From positions 14,405,501 to 14,469,500 of the forward strand of contig CM076955.1 in assembly GCA_039566865.1 (NCBI GenBank): a stretch of 64,000 nucleotides of DNA, in the 5' to 3' direction. Positions 32,248 to 45,400 of the stretch are shown one piece after another; positions within the stretch are counted from its first letter, which is position 1, and each line of letters starts with the position of its first letter. A program made the position numbers and the translations under genes. This DNA is from Aurelia coerulea. Its lineage: Eukaryota; Cnidaria; Scyphozoa; Semaeostomeae; Ulmaridae. The notes under the pieces are model-generated. The model worked only from the letters and a program-made list of their open reading frames with translations. It did not search any database and had not been told where the DNA came from.

Positions 32248-33368
32248 TCATAGGTCGTTACTATCACCTAGGCCCATTCTTCCGGTACTATACAGTTTCT
32301 TGTGTTGCTGCATCGCCTCGCAGAGGGGTCTATGGTTGTCCCGCTGCAGTAGCCGAGGGTAGTTTCCCTGAAATTGGGAGCATTGATATGAAAAATGATT
32401 TGCATCCCCACATTTCCAGCAATGGGTGCACGTTTCACCTTGCCCATTTTTGAAGCACTGTTTGCACCCTCTTCGATTTTGCCTTGGTCCGCGATTTCTT
32501 TCATGGGGCTGCTGGGGATTTTCCTTCTTTGCCCCCTGCTGATTTCCAACTGAATTTCGATTCATCTCTTGTCTCAGTGACGTCATGTCTGCCTTCATCG
32601 CCTTGATTTCAGCAAGCACTTGTTCGTGAAAGGGAGCAGCTGGTTCTTTAGTCTTGAGGGGGGCTGATGTCTTATTCTTGGGGGCAGATCGATTCTCCGC
32701 TGCTGATGGTTTTTCTGTTTCCCCTTCCTGTATCTGGGAGACTTTAGCTTTTCCCTTGTATCCTATCCCCAACTTTGCATTTCTTTCCGACTCTTCTGCT
32801 TCTGCAAGGTTGAGTTGTGCAATCAGCTCTGCGTCCGTTATGTCCGGTTGTTGAATAAATACCCTCATTCTTGACCTCAGGTTGTTACTGATATGCCCTG
32901 TTTCTAATGCATGCAAAAACATTGACTGGCATTGGGCCGCATCATACTTTAATTTACTACCCTCTTGTTTCGAGGCAAAAATAATTTTCTCTCTGAGGTT
33001 CAAAGCTCTGAGTAGGAAATCTTGTGGCTCTTCATTTGGTGTCTGCACTAGACTGGACAGGCTAGCATAGAGCTCACTGGCATTTTTTTCTTGATAATGT
33101 GCTCTGATGATCTTTATTACAGTAGGGAGGCCAGTTTCCCTCATAGCTTCGAGATAATCTTTCAGGGGTAGTCCTGGGGCAATACATTTTATTATAGCCT
33201 CAATTATTTCCTTGTCAGAATAGCCCTTTTCTTTCCCACTTTCAATCTGTCTGCTCAAACTGATAAAAGATAATTGATCCCTTGATCCCTGAGACCCAAT
33301 TGTCCCCAAAATACGAAAATCTTTCTTCAAGATTGATCTTAGACTGCCCAGGTCTGCTTCTGGGTTTT
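32248..33368 (-). pseudogene. gag: Ty3/gypsy gag, central and C-terminal part
   Basis: An open frame of about 370 residues runs to the TGA at 32248. It shows a helical capsid-like region (for example IECIAPG-type and FLLRALNLREKI motifs) and a zinc knuckle CWKCGDANHFSYQC (C-x2-C-x4-H-x4-C) near the end, preceded by a CKQC motif. The frame has no ATG; the N-terminus lies beyond the palindromic insertion at 33384-35304, and a TAA near 33366 closes it on that side. Confidence 0.85.
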
Positions 33369-33383
33369 CTTACGCAACCCCCG

Positions 33384-35304
33384 CACAGTGATCCAGAATG
33401 CAAAAATAAAGGAAGAAAATACAAAATATCACAAAAATTAAATTGAATCAAAACCGTTGTAATGATATATGGTCTTAAAGAGGATATGTTAAGGATCAAA
33501 ACAAAGCAAACAGTAGACTTTTAGGACTTCTGAGTCCGGAGATATTCTTTTCCAAAGTTGGATGAAATTGACATTGTTTACTTTTCATGTAATTTTTGGT
33601 AGATTTCTACAGAATGCTCATTACAACAACAAATTCATTTACTAGTATCTCTGCCCAGGGTTATCCGATTTTAGCTCTGTTTATGTTTTAATTGATAGAA
33701 CTACTTATCACCTTGCAAGCAAGTTGCTCGTTGCTTCAACTGGATCCCAAATTTTTGTTTTTGTGTTCTTTTTCCTAAATGCACTTATTTTCCTGAAATG
33801 AACACCAAAAATGCGTAATTTGAGATTAAAAGTACAAAATAAAAAAATTAAGGCCGAATATGTCTACCAAACCTAGATTTTATCACAGCAGCGCGTTTCA
33901 GCAGATAGTCTGCCAAAGCAATCATTCAGGATCGTGCAGGGGAAAAAGTTATTTTATTTTGAAAGTGGCCACTACTACTTTTTTGCTATTTTGAGCCCCC
34001 ATTATTTTCATGTGCACCTTCAGACAAACGCAAATCCTGTACCTCATGCTTAAGATATATCATTCTGAATGGTTTTATCTTTGTCAACAAGTGTTCTGAC
34101 ATAAATGAAAGTAAAATTGAATTAAAAGGCTCCTCCGCAGAGGCATTTTGTGGCTCTCTAATTGAGCTGTCTTAAGCCCTGGGATAGCATGGGTTGAACA
34201 TGCAATTTTAGCCTTGAAAAAGTACACCAGGAACATTTTGTAGCCAACCAGCTTCAAGACAAGGCAATATTATATGGACAATGTTATGTGGGATGTTTTT
34301 GTGCGCATCCTGATCATTTCACTTCAGTATTACCATGAAATTGATGTAATCAAGTCAAAACGATAACACTTCACAGTTCCAACTCTACCAGTCTTGAGGA
34401 ACCCATCGCTGATGACATCTTCAACTTTGTATGGATCATTTTTATTTGTGTGAGTTGAGAAAACATTAAATATATTATTATTACAATGTTTTTGGTAATT
34501 GCATACAGATAGGAGTCCCAATGTTTAAGATAGTTCCATCAAAAAAGTATAAAAGGCCTCTGCGGAGGAGATAGTGAATTTAATTTTACTTTTCGAAATG
34601 CCAGAACACTTTTTAACAAGGATAAAACCATTCAGAATGGCATATTGTAAGCATGAGTTGCAGGATTTGCGTTTGTTTGAAGGTGCACGTGAAAATAATG
34701 GAGGCTCAAAATAGCAAAAAAGTGGTAGTGGCCACCTTCAAAATAAAATAACTTTTTTCCCTGCACGATCCTGAGTGATTGCTTTGGCAGACTATCTGCT
34801 GAAATGTGCTGCTGTGATAAAATCTAGGTTTGGTAGATATATTCGGCCTTAATTTTTTTATTTTGTACTTTTAATCTCAAATTACGCGTTTTTGGTGTCT
34901 ATTTCAGGAAAATAAGCGCATTTCGGAAAAATAACAAAAAAACAAAAAAGTGGGTTCTGGAAGGATCAATGAGCGACTCTCTTGTAAGAGGACATGTTGT
35001 TCTATCAATTAAAGCAAACAGAATTAAAATCGGATAACCCTGGGCAAAGATATTAGTAAATTAACTTGCTGTTGTAATGAGCATTCTGTAGAAATCTACC
35101 CAAAATTACATGAAAAGTAAACAATGTCAATTTCATCCAACTTTGGAAGCAAATATCTCCGGACTCGGAAGTCATAAAAGTTTACTTTTTGCTTTATTTT
35201 GATCCTTAGCAAATCCTCTTTAAGACCATATATCATAATAACCGTTTCGATTAATTTGATCTTTGCGATATTTTGTATTTTTTTCCTTTTGCTGGATCAC
35301 AGTG
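33384..35304. mobile_element. Transib-like long palindrome, heptamer CACAGTG, copy 2 (in gag)
   Basis: The left end CACAGTGATCCAGAATGC and inverted right end CACTGTGATCCAGCAAAAG are flanked by the 5-bp direct repeat CCCCG (33379-33383, 35305-35309). Arms of roughly 780 nt meet at mirrored CCTCCGCAGAGGC and GCCTCTGCGGAGG shoulders near 34135 and 34557. It is homologous to the element at 24215-26116 at both ends, with a different loop. It splits the gypsy gag gene, so it is younger than that element. No protein coding seen. Confidence 0.75.
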
Positions 35305-35309
35305 CCCCG

Positions 35310-35700
35310 TCTTCCCTGCGCCTTTGCTGAACTGCATTTTAATGGCTTCGAGCTCTCTCTTTTGTTTCTCTCGCAATAAATAGACCTCCCTGTCCATTTC
35401 CTGTCTTACTTCCTCGTCTACATCAATTGTTTTACTTGGGTCTTCCGTTTCCCTTGATTTTGGATTAATCATTTCCAACGTTTGCTTCAAAAATGCCACC
35501 TTTTCTACGTCTTTCCTGGAGCTATTTTTGTAAGGGCCTCCGCAGTGGCCTGAGGGTCCTTCAGGCAGTACGCATTGTGCTGAAATTTGCGAAACGTGGA
35601 GCCTGACAACAAATCTTTTTCACACATCACATCACAATCACATGGCAGCGCGATCGAAAAGATAGTGAAATTTTTAATTATTCTTTTTATCACAGATTTC
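35310..35700 (-). pseudogene. gag: Ty3/gypsy gag N-terminal fragment, frameshifted
   Basis: A minus-strand frame (DVEKVAFLKQTLEMINP, then an EVRQEMDREVYLLREKQKRE coiled-coil-like helix) runs up to the palindrome insertion at 35304. A second frame just upstream (CEKDLLSGSTFRKFQHNAYC) seems to continue it in another phase, implying one more frameshift near 35510. No ATG start is preserved with confidence. Confidence 0.6.
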
Positions 35701-35719
35701 ATTTTCATAATTATCATAA

Positions 35720-36019
35720 TTCTATTCTAAGAGACAAATCTATGAAATTTTGACTAAGTTCTCGAACTCATGGAACTCACGCTAAATCCGCCCCTGAACA
35801 CGCCCCCTTAATTGCCGACCACCTCCTCACCGAAAAGTGCACAAAATAAACGCCTCCGCAACGAAACAATAATGCGTCCTCAACGCAGGGAAGAGTCCCT
35901 CGCCGAAGAGAAATTCAACTCAACGAAGTCAGCAGTTCCTCACCGAAGAACGAATATACCCTCACCTATATGCAATTCAACTCACCGAAACATGTTCAAC
36001 TAATTTGTCCAGTAACTAA
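35720..36019. repeat. short imperfect CCTCACCGAAG iterations
   Basis: Between about 35825 and 35995 the phrase CCTCACCGAA or a variant (CCTCCGCAACGAA, CCTCGCCGAAGA, ACTCAACGAAG, ACTCACCGAAA) recurs about eight times at irregular spacing. No gene recognised. Confidence 0.45.
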
Positions 36020-36028
36020 CTCCATACT

Positions 36029-36580
36029 TAGACTTATGACGATGAGTCTCTTGTTTCCTTGTGCTCTTTGACTTCAAGATGGCGCTTCAGTCAACAGAGA
36101 CTCATAATATTACTCTGAAAAACCTGACCCTATTAGGCCTAATATGCTGGGATTCCTAGCATACCAATCAGAATGCGAGATTTGGCGAAGAACAATAAGT
36201 TTCGAACCTTCGATTCGATTGACGCAGCTTACTAAATTTGAAGGAAGTTGCTGCAGCAGGTACTTGAAGATTTCTCTGCAATGTTTTGGTCTTAAAAACA
36301 TGGAAATTGCAGCATTAAAAGACTTATTTTGCACTCACCAGGTAAAGTGAACTTTCTTCTTCAGATGAATACCAAGTTTCGTTAATTAAGAGTCTGCTTA
36401 CCGTGGTTTCTATCGCATTTCCTTTCTGAGGAGTGACCGTTGAACAGAGCCGAAGCAGTCGTTCGATCCAGATTCGATCAATCGAATGCAGAAGATAGGG
36501 TCAGGTTTTTAACTGTTTCATTATGAGTCCCTGTGAGCAAGGTACCGCAGGGATACAAGGGACTCATCGTCATAAGTCTA
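36029..36580. mobile_element. 552-bp element, 20-bp inverted ends, 9-bp TSD
   Basis: The ends read inward as TAGACTTATGACGATGAGTC on both sides. The 9-bp direct repeat CTCCATACT lies at 36020-36028 and 36581-36589. A 9-bp duplication is typical of Mutator-like elements (MULEs); assignment is inference. The inner arms GACCCTAT near 36127 and ATAGGGTC near 36496 extend the symmetry. No transposase. Confidence 0.75.
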
Positions 36581-36674
36581 CTCCATACTCACCTTTCAAC
36601 GTTTTGCCTCGTTTGAGATCAAATCACATGACGACGATCACATGACCTGCTATTTCTCAAACTCTCTCCAAATT

Positions 36675-38760
36675 ACCAAAAAAAAGCTAGACGAATATTC
36701 GTCCAGACATGGGTTCGATATTCAGACATGGGTTCGATATTCCAGACGAAGATTCAAGAAAAGACGAATTTTATAGTAGAACTAAATAAATTTTCAAAAT
36801 ATAACATAAATGCCCGACAATTGCAACATATTTGTGATGAGAAACAGTTATTTTCTCCTATCTATCGTTTACCGTTTTTCCGTAAAAACTCAATATGTGT
36901 CAGTACGTATCCACAAATGGCTACTGAGAGACCTTCAACTTTGCTAAATATATTCATAAAACGAGATAATTTCACTTAATAACACAAATGCCCGACAATT
37001 GCAACATATTTGTGATAAGAAACAGTTATTTTCTCCTCTCTATCGTTTACCGCTTTTCCGTAAAAACTCAATATGTGTCAGTACGCATCCACAAATGGCT
37101 ACTGAGAGACCTTCAACTTTGCTAAATATATTCATAAAACGAGATAATTTCACTTAATAACACAAATGCCCGACAATTGCAACATATTTGTGATAAGAAA
37201 CAGTTATTTTCTCCTTTCTATCGTTTACCGTTTTTCCGTAAAAACTCAATATGTGTCAGTACGCATCCACAAATGGCTACTGAGAGACCTTCAACTTTGC
37301 TAAATATATTCATAAAACGAGATAATTTCACTTAATAACATAAATGCCCGACAATTGCAACATATTTGTGATAAGAAACAGTTATTTTCTCCTTTCTATC
37401 GTTTACGGTTTTTCCGTAAAAACTCAATATGTGTCAGTACGTATCCACAAATGGCTACTGAGAGACCTTCAACTTTGGTAAATATATTCATAAAACGAGA
37501 TAATTTCACTTAATAACATAAATTCCCGACAATTGCAACATATTTGTGATAAGAAACAGTTATTTTCTCCTTTCTATCGTTTACCGTTTTTCCGTAAAAA
37601 CTCACTATGTGTCAGTACGCATCCACAAATGGCTACTGAGAGACCTTCAACTTTGCTAAATATATTCATAAAACGAGATAATTTCACTTAATAACATAAA
37701 TGCCCGACAATTGCAACATATTTGTGATAAGAAACAGTTATTTTCCCCTTTCTATCGTTTACCGTTTTTCCGTAAAAACTCAATATGTGTCAGTACGCAT
37801 CCACAAATGGCTACTGAGAGACCTTCAACTTTGCTAAATATGTTCATAAAACGAGATAATTTCACTTAATAACATAAATGCCCGACAATTGCAACATATT
37901 TGTGATAAGAAACAGTTATTTTCTCCTTTCTATCGTTTACGGTTTTTCCGTAAAAACTCACTATGTGTCAGTACGCATCCACAAATGGCTACTGAGAGAC
38001 CTTCAACTTTGCCAAATATATTCATAAAACGAGATAATTTCACTTAATAACATAAATGCCCGACAATTGCAACATATTTGTGATAAGAAACAGTTATTTT
38101 CCCCTTTCTATCGTTTACCGTTTTTCCGTAAAAACTCAATATGTGTCAGTACGCATCCACAAATGGCTACTGAGAGACCTTCAACTTTGCCAAATATATT
38201 CATAAAACGAGATAATTTCACTTAATAACATAAATGCCCGACAATTGCAGCATATTTGTGATAAGGAACAGTTATTTTCCCCTTTCTATCGTTTACGGTT
38301 TTTCCGTAAAATCTCAATATGTGTCAGTACGCATCCACAAATGGCTACTGAGAGACCTTCAACTTTGCTAAATATATTCATAAAACGAGATAATTTCACT
38401 TAATAACATAAATGCCCGACAATTGCAACATATTTGTGATAAGAAACAGTTATTTTCTCCTTTCTATCGTTTACCGTTTTTCCGTAAAAACTCAATATGT
38501 GTCAGTACGCATCCACAAATGGCTACTGAGAGACCTTCAACTTTGCTAAATATGTTCATAAAACGAGATAATTTCACTTAATAACATAAATGCCCGACAA
38601 TTGCAACATATTTGTGATAAGAAACAATCATTCGCCCCTTTCTATCGTTTACCCTTTTTCCGTAAAAACTGAATGTATTTGTCAAAAACTCGAATTTTTT
38701 TGCAGGCATGCGTTCATTGTTTCCGAGTGACCTTCAACGATGCCGATCATATTTCGCTCA
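36675..38760. mobile_element. satellite-filled element, copy 2, right end lost
   Basis: The left terminus ACCAAAAAAAAGCTAGACGA and the doubled CAGACATGGGTTCGATATTC match copy 1 at 11551 nearly base for base. Ten full 178-bp units start at 36813 and at every 178 bp, followed by an eleventh (38593) that degenerates and fades out near 38760. No inverted right arm is present, so this copy is truncated or decayed on that side. It sits about 0.5 kb upstream of the large OTU gene. Confidence 0.85.
36813..38760. repeat. 178-bp satellite array, 10-11 units
   Basis: Same unit as at 11689, with variant types in a different order; an A-C-B run (37347-37880) matches one in array 1. Array-specific variants (GCCAAATAT, TATGTTCAT) show independent local amplification. 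Confidence 0.85.
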
Positions 38761-39275
38761 ACAATATTTCTTTAATAAGAATAATAATAAGTCATTGCTT
38801 TGCAAGAAACACTCTGCGTGACCTTTTGTACAAAAAACGTCGCCGCTAGGAGCAATTAAGTAGCGAAATAACCTTAATGGGCTGCTGCTATAATTGCGGC
38901 ATGACGCATTTCTAAGTTTTCTTTTCGACTGAAAAGTAATTAAGGTTTTATGTCTTCCTCTTTTTGTTAATACAAAGGACGGGTGCAATGCGTCTACTAG
39001 CTAATTGCTTAAGGTTAAAGGCGATGTCTCAATTTGCAATTAATTGAGTTGATTGTAAATGATTAGAGAGGATTAAAATTTGTATGGTAAGATTACCAGA
39101 GAAGAATCGTAATAAAAGGTAGTCAAAAGCTCATGCAATCATAGTTAATGTCCCTTCTATTGACTATCAGGTATATTAACCATCAATGTATGGTTTTCCA
39201 CAGCTGTGGAAAACCTTTCATATTTCCCTTGTATCCCTGTGTTATTTATGTATTCTGGCCTAAATTTTCTTTTAG
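38761..39275. other. non-coding, candidate 5' region of the large gene
   Basis: No motif-bearing frame. A pyrimidine tract TAAATTTTCTTTTAG ends at 39275 and looks like a splice acceptor, so a further upstream leader exon may exist and was not identified. Confidence 0.4.
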
Positions 39276-39448
39276 TGTACCAGAACATGGACGAATCTTC
39301 CAGTTCCAGTGACTTTAGCAGTTCGTCTCAACCAGTTCAAGCTCCACCAAAGAAAATAAGAGCGGTTGTATCGAAATCTGGTAAAAAGAAGAAAAAACGT
39401 TCCCAATTAGAGACGTACCATTTGAAAATTAAACGGTTGGAAAACCAT
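39276..39448 (+). CDS. large gene, exon with candidate start: Ser-rich/basic N-terminus
   Basis: After a TTCTTTTAG acceptor, ATG at 39287 opens 54 codons ending at CAT|GTAAGT, phase 0. The residues are an SSSSSDFSSSS run, then a basic SKSGKKKKKRS segment resembling a nuclear localisation signal, then a helical LETYHLKIKRLENH. The frame is open upstream of the ATG, so the start is the first good ATG and is not proven. Confidence 0.6.
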
Positions 39449-42400
39449 GTAAGTAGCTGCTTGCCTGCACATCATCATATCGAGTCCAACAGCTCTATTG
39501 TCCAAACTCGTTCAGTAATAGTAAAGACTCTCACGCTGTAAATAATTGTTTTTATCAGTAATTAGTCGCACACTGTAATGTAGCTATCATTGATTGGGTA
39601 TTCAATTCCTACCCTAAGCAGCAGGGACAGGGGTCATCTTGCACGCTGTTTGAGAACATTAAGAACATTGTTTGAGCAAATGACAGGGGTGTCCCAGGCA
39701 GGGAGGGATGGTTATGGTAGGAATTGAACAAGATGTTTCCAGTGACTTCTAGACTGCTAGCTTTGTTTACTACCGTGGCTGTGAGGCCTTTCGGCGCAGC
39801 CTTTCTATCTTGTGAATATGTATCCATGCTTGGCTCCAGACACATTATGCACTTGGGAGTCAGTAATTCAAGATTCACAATAATTCTAGATCCGGAATTT
39901 TTAGCCAGATTGTTACTAAAAGATTCTAAGGTGCATCTTATATTTTTCCAGCGGGAAATGTGGAGTTAATTCATTTTTTGTTACGAGGGCTGCCAAATTG
40001 CTTGGTAATGTCTCAAAACAAGTATTGCCATATAATTTGCACTCAGAACAATGTCAGAACAATGTTATCAAAACAATACATATTATATTGTATCCGTAAT
40101 GCCCTTTTTGAAAAGTGAAATATAGCTTCCAGCACACATTTTTTATAAGAAACTCTTTATAGAAACTCAACTCTACAATTACAAAAATGAAAAGACTTCA
40201 GTAATGGGCTAAGTAATTCAAGAAACTCTTTTCCTTCTATCAAGGAAAGCAATGGGATTTTCATTTTCATTTTCCTTTCTTGTACATGTATTCTAAGAAT
40301 TGCATTCTATTCTAAGAATTTAAACTAAGAAATCGGGCCAGTACTGAAAGTTTCTTGTCAGATTTTCAACAGTCAGAGTTTCTTACAAGTTTCTTAAAAG
40401 TACCATTAACTTAATGGTACTGGCCAGAATTAACAGTCTTCATGCTCTCTACAAAGAACATTTTAGAACTAAAAAAGTGAAAATGTGCCTTGATGTAAGC
40501 AAATTATCATTGAACATTGATAAGACTACTGTAATTGTATTTTATTTAAGTCCAGCATCCTTCTTCTGAAACTGTCAATATAAAATCAGAAATCTTCCTA
40601 TTAAACAGACTTGTTATGTCTATTTTCTTGGTGTTCTCTTGGATGAAAATCTATCATGGAATTATCACTTGACTGAACTTCCTAAAAAAAGGCTCAAACT
40701 TGTGGCATGTTTTTGAAAGTATCCTTACTTCCTACCTACTGTATCAATGTTTTAATCTGTCTCTATAATTCTTTATTTTCACCTTTTCTTCAATATGGTA
40801 TCTTAGTTTGGGGACTTACGTGTGAAACTTATATTAATCAAGTATTTTGTTGCAGAAATTATGCTTCACCTTTTTCTCCTACAGTATCTTCAATGACTTA
40901 AGATTTTAAAGCTGCATGATCTTTTTTAGTTAAGAATACCCAGCTTTGTATATGAATGTGTAAAATCTCTCTTGCAAACTTTCATACTTTTTTCGATTCA
41001 TTGGCATCTGTTCATCATATGGTACACGGCAAGCTACCAAGGGTGATGTTTTTCTAACTCAAAAATATACCCTCCAATATGGTCTTATATCAGTGCGTTA
41101 ATGTGGAGCAAAATTGCTGGAATGGCATTCCTGTGGATATTAAAAGATCATCATCTACTAAAAGCTTTCTACTAAAACTTAAAGCATTCCTTTTTGAAAA
41201 GAGTTATTGAAAGGTGACTATTTTCCAATATGTCTCTATTTTGACCGCTTTTACTTGTTGATTCAAAACATAGCTAAGGCAATCTGCTTTTCGCATAACA
41301 TCTTAGCTGAAATGGTTGCATTCTAATTTTACTCTTTTGCTCTTTTCTCAATTAGTTTTTAACTATTGAGAGAGTTCCTCCTTTAAGCAATTCCCTTCAT
41401 ACAATTTATTTTGTTCCTTATTCTGTATTTGTATAGTGTTTTGATTTCCTGCCTTGATATGCTATGAATTTTTCTGTAATATTTTCTAATAATCTAGTAG
41501 CCTGTGTGAAAATACAAGGCCATGTAATAACCATGTACTGTACAAGCCGTGCATTTATGGCCTTGCAAATGGATCGAAAAATGCTAATTAGCCTTGTGGA
41601 AGCCTTGTGAAAACCTAGTGGAAGCATATGGAAACCTTGTGTTCGACTGGTTGTAACTTGGAATCTCTCTGATAGCCTTGTAATTTTCTTCGAAGGTTAG
41701 TACAAGGTCATAACAAGGTCATATTTTTGTACAGGAGTTTAATGGTTTGTTAGTATAGTTATTTTCATTAAACTGTATGTTGTGGAATTTAAGATGAGAA
41801 CTGAACTCAACTACTTGTGCCCTCAAAAGAAAGCTTTGCAGCGTTTAAACATTCAGCTCAAGTACCTTTAAGTAATATGATACAGGAAACAAAGAATATG
41901 TGTGTTGTAAATTGGGGAATTGGGTAGAGCAGCCATTTATTCACAAGCCTGATACAGTGAAAATACAGTGAAAAAGATGAAACCACACAGGATCTCCAAG
42001 GAATTCTTAAAAAACCCATTTTATTGTGAATCTTGATTTCGGAATGTAAAGTTTGCGTGAATCTTGAATTCCAGATATAAAATTAGTGTGAATCTTGAAT
42101 TCTGGATCTAGAATTAGTGTGAATCATTCCGGATCTAGAAGTAGTGTGACTCTTGAATCTTGATTTCCCAATCTAGAATTAAGTGTGAAATCTTATGCAC
42201 TGGTGCTAGCAGGACAATGATTTTTAGGACATGCATTACGGCAAGTACATCAATTAATTACATCATATGATACATCTATTTTGTGGTCAAATCAGTTTAT
42301 TATCAGCTGTATATAGAGAAATAAGAGGTGTAGAATGAGATGGTACTGAAAAATTATGATCAAAAAGGCAAAAATTAGGACCCCATTAGGACAATTTTCA

Positions 42401-45400
42401 TTTTTACTATAACACTGTGGGCCATTTTATGGTATCCTGCTAAACAAGTTAATTCAGTTCTTTCAGCATTCCAAAGATCTATTCAGAAATTAGGATCAGC
42501 TTATTTTGCGTAGAAATTATATTGAATAAGTCAAGAGATGCATTGGTTGGCTATTATGGAATGATTCATGATTTTCATGATTTTGTTTCACATGATTTTG
42601 TTTCACATGATTTTGTTTGTTTCACAACCAATGTTCTAAAAACACCTCCAGGTACAGCTGGTAATGAATTTATTTCACTCAGTAGGTACATTACATTATA
42701 TCTGGCGCCATGCAGATTTTATCGAAATCTTTACTTCTTGCAGGGCTCATGGACAGTTGTTGGTTCACAGTTTGAGTAACCATCATTTAGCATGCAAATA
42801 CTGTAGGTCCTACGATATACCACTTTCCCTTCAAAAGTATACCGGGTGTGCCAAAATGATGTATTATTGTTTGATTGCTTACATGTCCATAACCACTGAA
42901 CCGATTTTCAAAAACTTTGTTTTATTTGATTGCCTAAAGGCTACATTGTATTTTAAGATGTTGGTTGTGGTTTTACCACGGTGTTTTCATGTCGAAAAGA
43001 AGATCGATAAACCTGCTCAAATTCAAGCCTTAGATGGCATGAGAAAGAAACGGCCAATTTTTCCAGTCAACATTTTAGATGTAATACAAAAGGCTGAATT
43101 TGTATTCGTATTCTCTGAAATCAGTATTAACAGAATTTGTATTCTCTAAATGACATATATTCTCTGAACGACATATAAGTTCAGCCTTTTACATCACATC
43201 TGAAATATTGACTGGAAACCTAGGCCGTTTCATTTTCATGCCATGCAAGGCTTGAACTTGAGCAGGTTCATCAATCTTCTTTTCGACTTCAAGACATCGG
43301 CCTAAACCACAACCAACATCCTCGAATACAATTTAGCCTTTCAGCTATCGGATAAAATAAAGTTTTTGAAAATCGGTGCATTGGTTATGGGCATATAAGC
43401 AACCAAACGATAATACATCATTTTGGGACACCCGGTAGATAAAAAAGTTTTTGTAGAAGCTCCGTAATACAGTTAAAGAACAATTAGTTATTTTCGAAGA
43501 ACTGCTTGAACTCAAGGGAACTATTTTATACAGTGTATGTCCTTGTTGTTTATGTGTGTGTGTGTCTTTATATGTTTTTGTGTTTTTACGTGTTTTTGTG
43601 TATAGCTTGCAGTATTGTTGTGCATAAATGACATCACATTCTACTCCAGAGAATTTCACCTCTCTTTTGTCATCTGCCAAGGTCCTGCGATTAAAAGGTG
43701 CATTGGCAAGTTTTCCAGCACTCCTCATATACAAAAAGAGAAACGAGTTCCATTTTGTAGGTAGGTAAATTCTTTGGTGAAGTCAACAAACATTCCATTG
43801 AGGTTTTCTACGGTCATTCGCCAAGCTTATACTTCAATTGTTTTCTACGAATGACTACCGGGTCCGCCAATTTCATTTCATTTTAGTGAAAATCTGAAAT
43901 AACACCTGAACAATTTTTTGGCCCCCTGCTTCCCAACTTATAAAGCGATTCCTTGAAAATAGTTTCCTTGAACTCAGCCTAACTCAGCCTAAATTGATCG
44001 ATTTTCATAACGAAGAAACTTGAAAAGACACAAATAAATCAATTACTTTTTGTCAAAGATTTTATATTGACATAATTATAGCAAAGTTCTCTGAGTTGAC
44101 AAAGATGGTGCAAATATTTCGAGCTGCGCGTGCAACTGATCATCTCCTTTCATGTCGAAGTGTCAAACTGATAATCTCCTGTTTTAATCCAACCTTTTTG
44201 GAAAGTTTGATCGTTGTTTATCTATGGGTTTAGGCTGTTTCCATACAGTACTAAAAGTTTTCATGAAGTCGCTCCTTGTCGCTCTCAGCTCAATGCGAGG
44301 ATTAGGAGGCCGAAGGATTGAAAAAAACCGCCAGGTATAATTTGGGATCTTGGCTAATCACCAATCTCCTAATTTAGCTTAGTGCTCAATTTATTGTGGC
44401 CTCCTGTCAAAAGTGAATACTGTTTCGGCGCAACCGGAACAGTGGCGGAGCCACGGGAGGGTATGGGGGGGGGGGGGGGGGGGTAAATACCCCCCCCCAC
44501 TTTTTTGAAAATGTGGTAATTTAGATTCGTCCAAAAATGATATAAAAATATCAAGGTAGGGGTCGGTCTGTGTTCAGTCTTTAATCTCGCTTTCTTGGTC
44601 ATCTAATGCTAAATATAACCTCGTCATTCTGAAATATTTGTGTGTCGTTTGTGATCGCATAGCAAAGTGAAGTTGATCAACACATACTTGCGTGCAAAAA
44701 TGGTACAAGAACGACTTGAGCAGTTGGTGCCCATTAGCAGTGAGCGGGATATCTCCAGTTTGCTATCAAGCCAAGAAAAGTTCCCCTTTGAACATCATCA
44801 ACGTTGCTGGCTGACTTCTTTAGACTACATACTTTTTTTTTTTTAACATTTAATTTTTAATTTTTAAACATTTCTGCATTACCTTTTTACATGTTACACG
44901 TATTTTTTCAAATAAGAAGCTGCTTATCTTATGAAAACCTCAACTCTTAGATCGCTAAAATATTGAGAACCTCCAGTACTGGAAAATATAACTCATAGAA
45001 AATTTAGAAAATGCTTAGAAGTTTTACTTGTTTCCTGTTAAATTATTTGTTTCTTGTTAAAAAATTCGTGTAAAAGTAAATCTTTTTCTGGATTTCACTC
45101 GTAATTTTGCTCTGTTCTATATTGGCGTCCCTACAAACTTGACCAAGGGGAACAAAGGAAATGCATACTCATATGTGAATCGAAAAAGCCTATCAGCCTG
45201 AAAGTGATAGAAACAGTATTCATTTGATTGGTACTATGCTTAGACTATCAATGACCATCCCATAGAGAGAAGTTAGCCAAAGAGATCATTTCAAGAGTTG
45301 AAGTAAGAACAAAAAACTCGTTCCTTCTACACAGCGTTCTCCTTCTCAATTTTAGGAAATTCAAGGTTAGAGGAAGCTTTTCGGTCTTCAATCGAAGTAA

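Noticed and set aside
27310..35560. Paired LTRs of the gypsy element based on shared GCGGAGGCCC
   Set aside because: Similarity is limited to about ten bases and the second site is inside gag-like sequence; no full-length LTR pair could be aligned.
42664..43149. 161-codon frame
   Set aside because: It runs through the arm of a TA-flanked palindrome; the reading is explained by the transposon structure and shows no domain.
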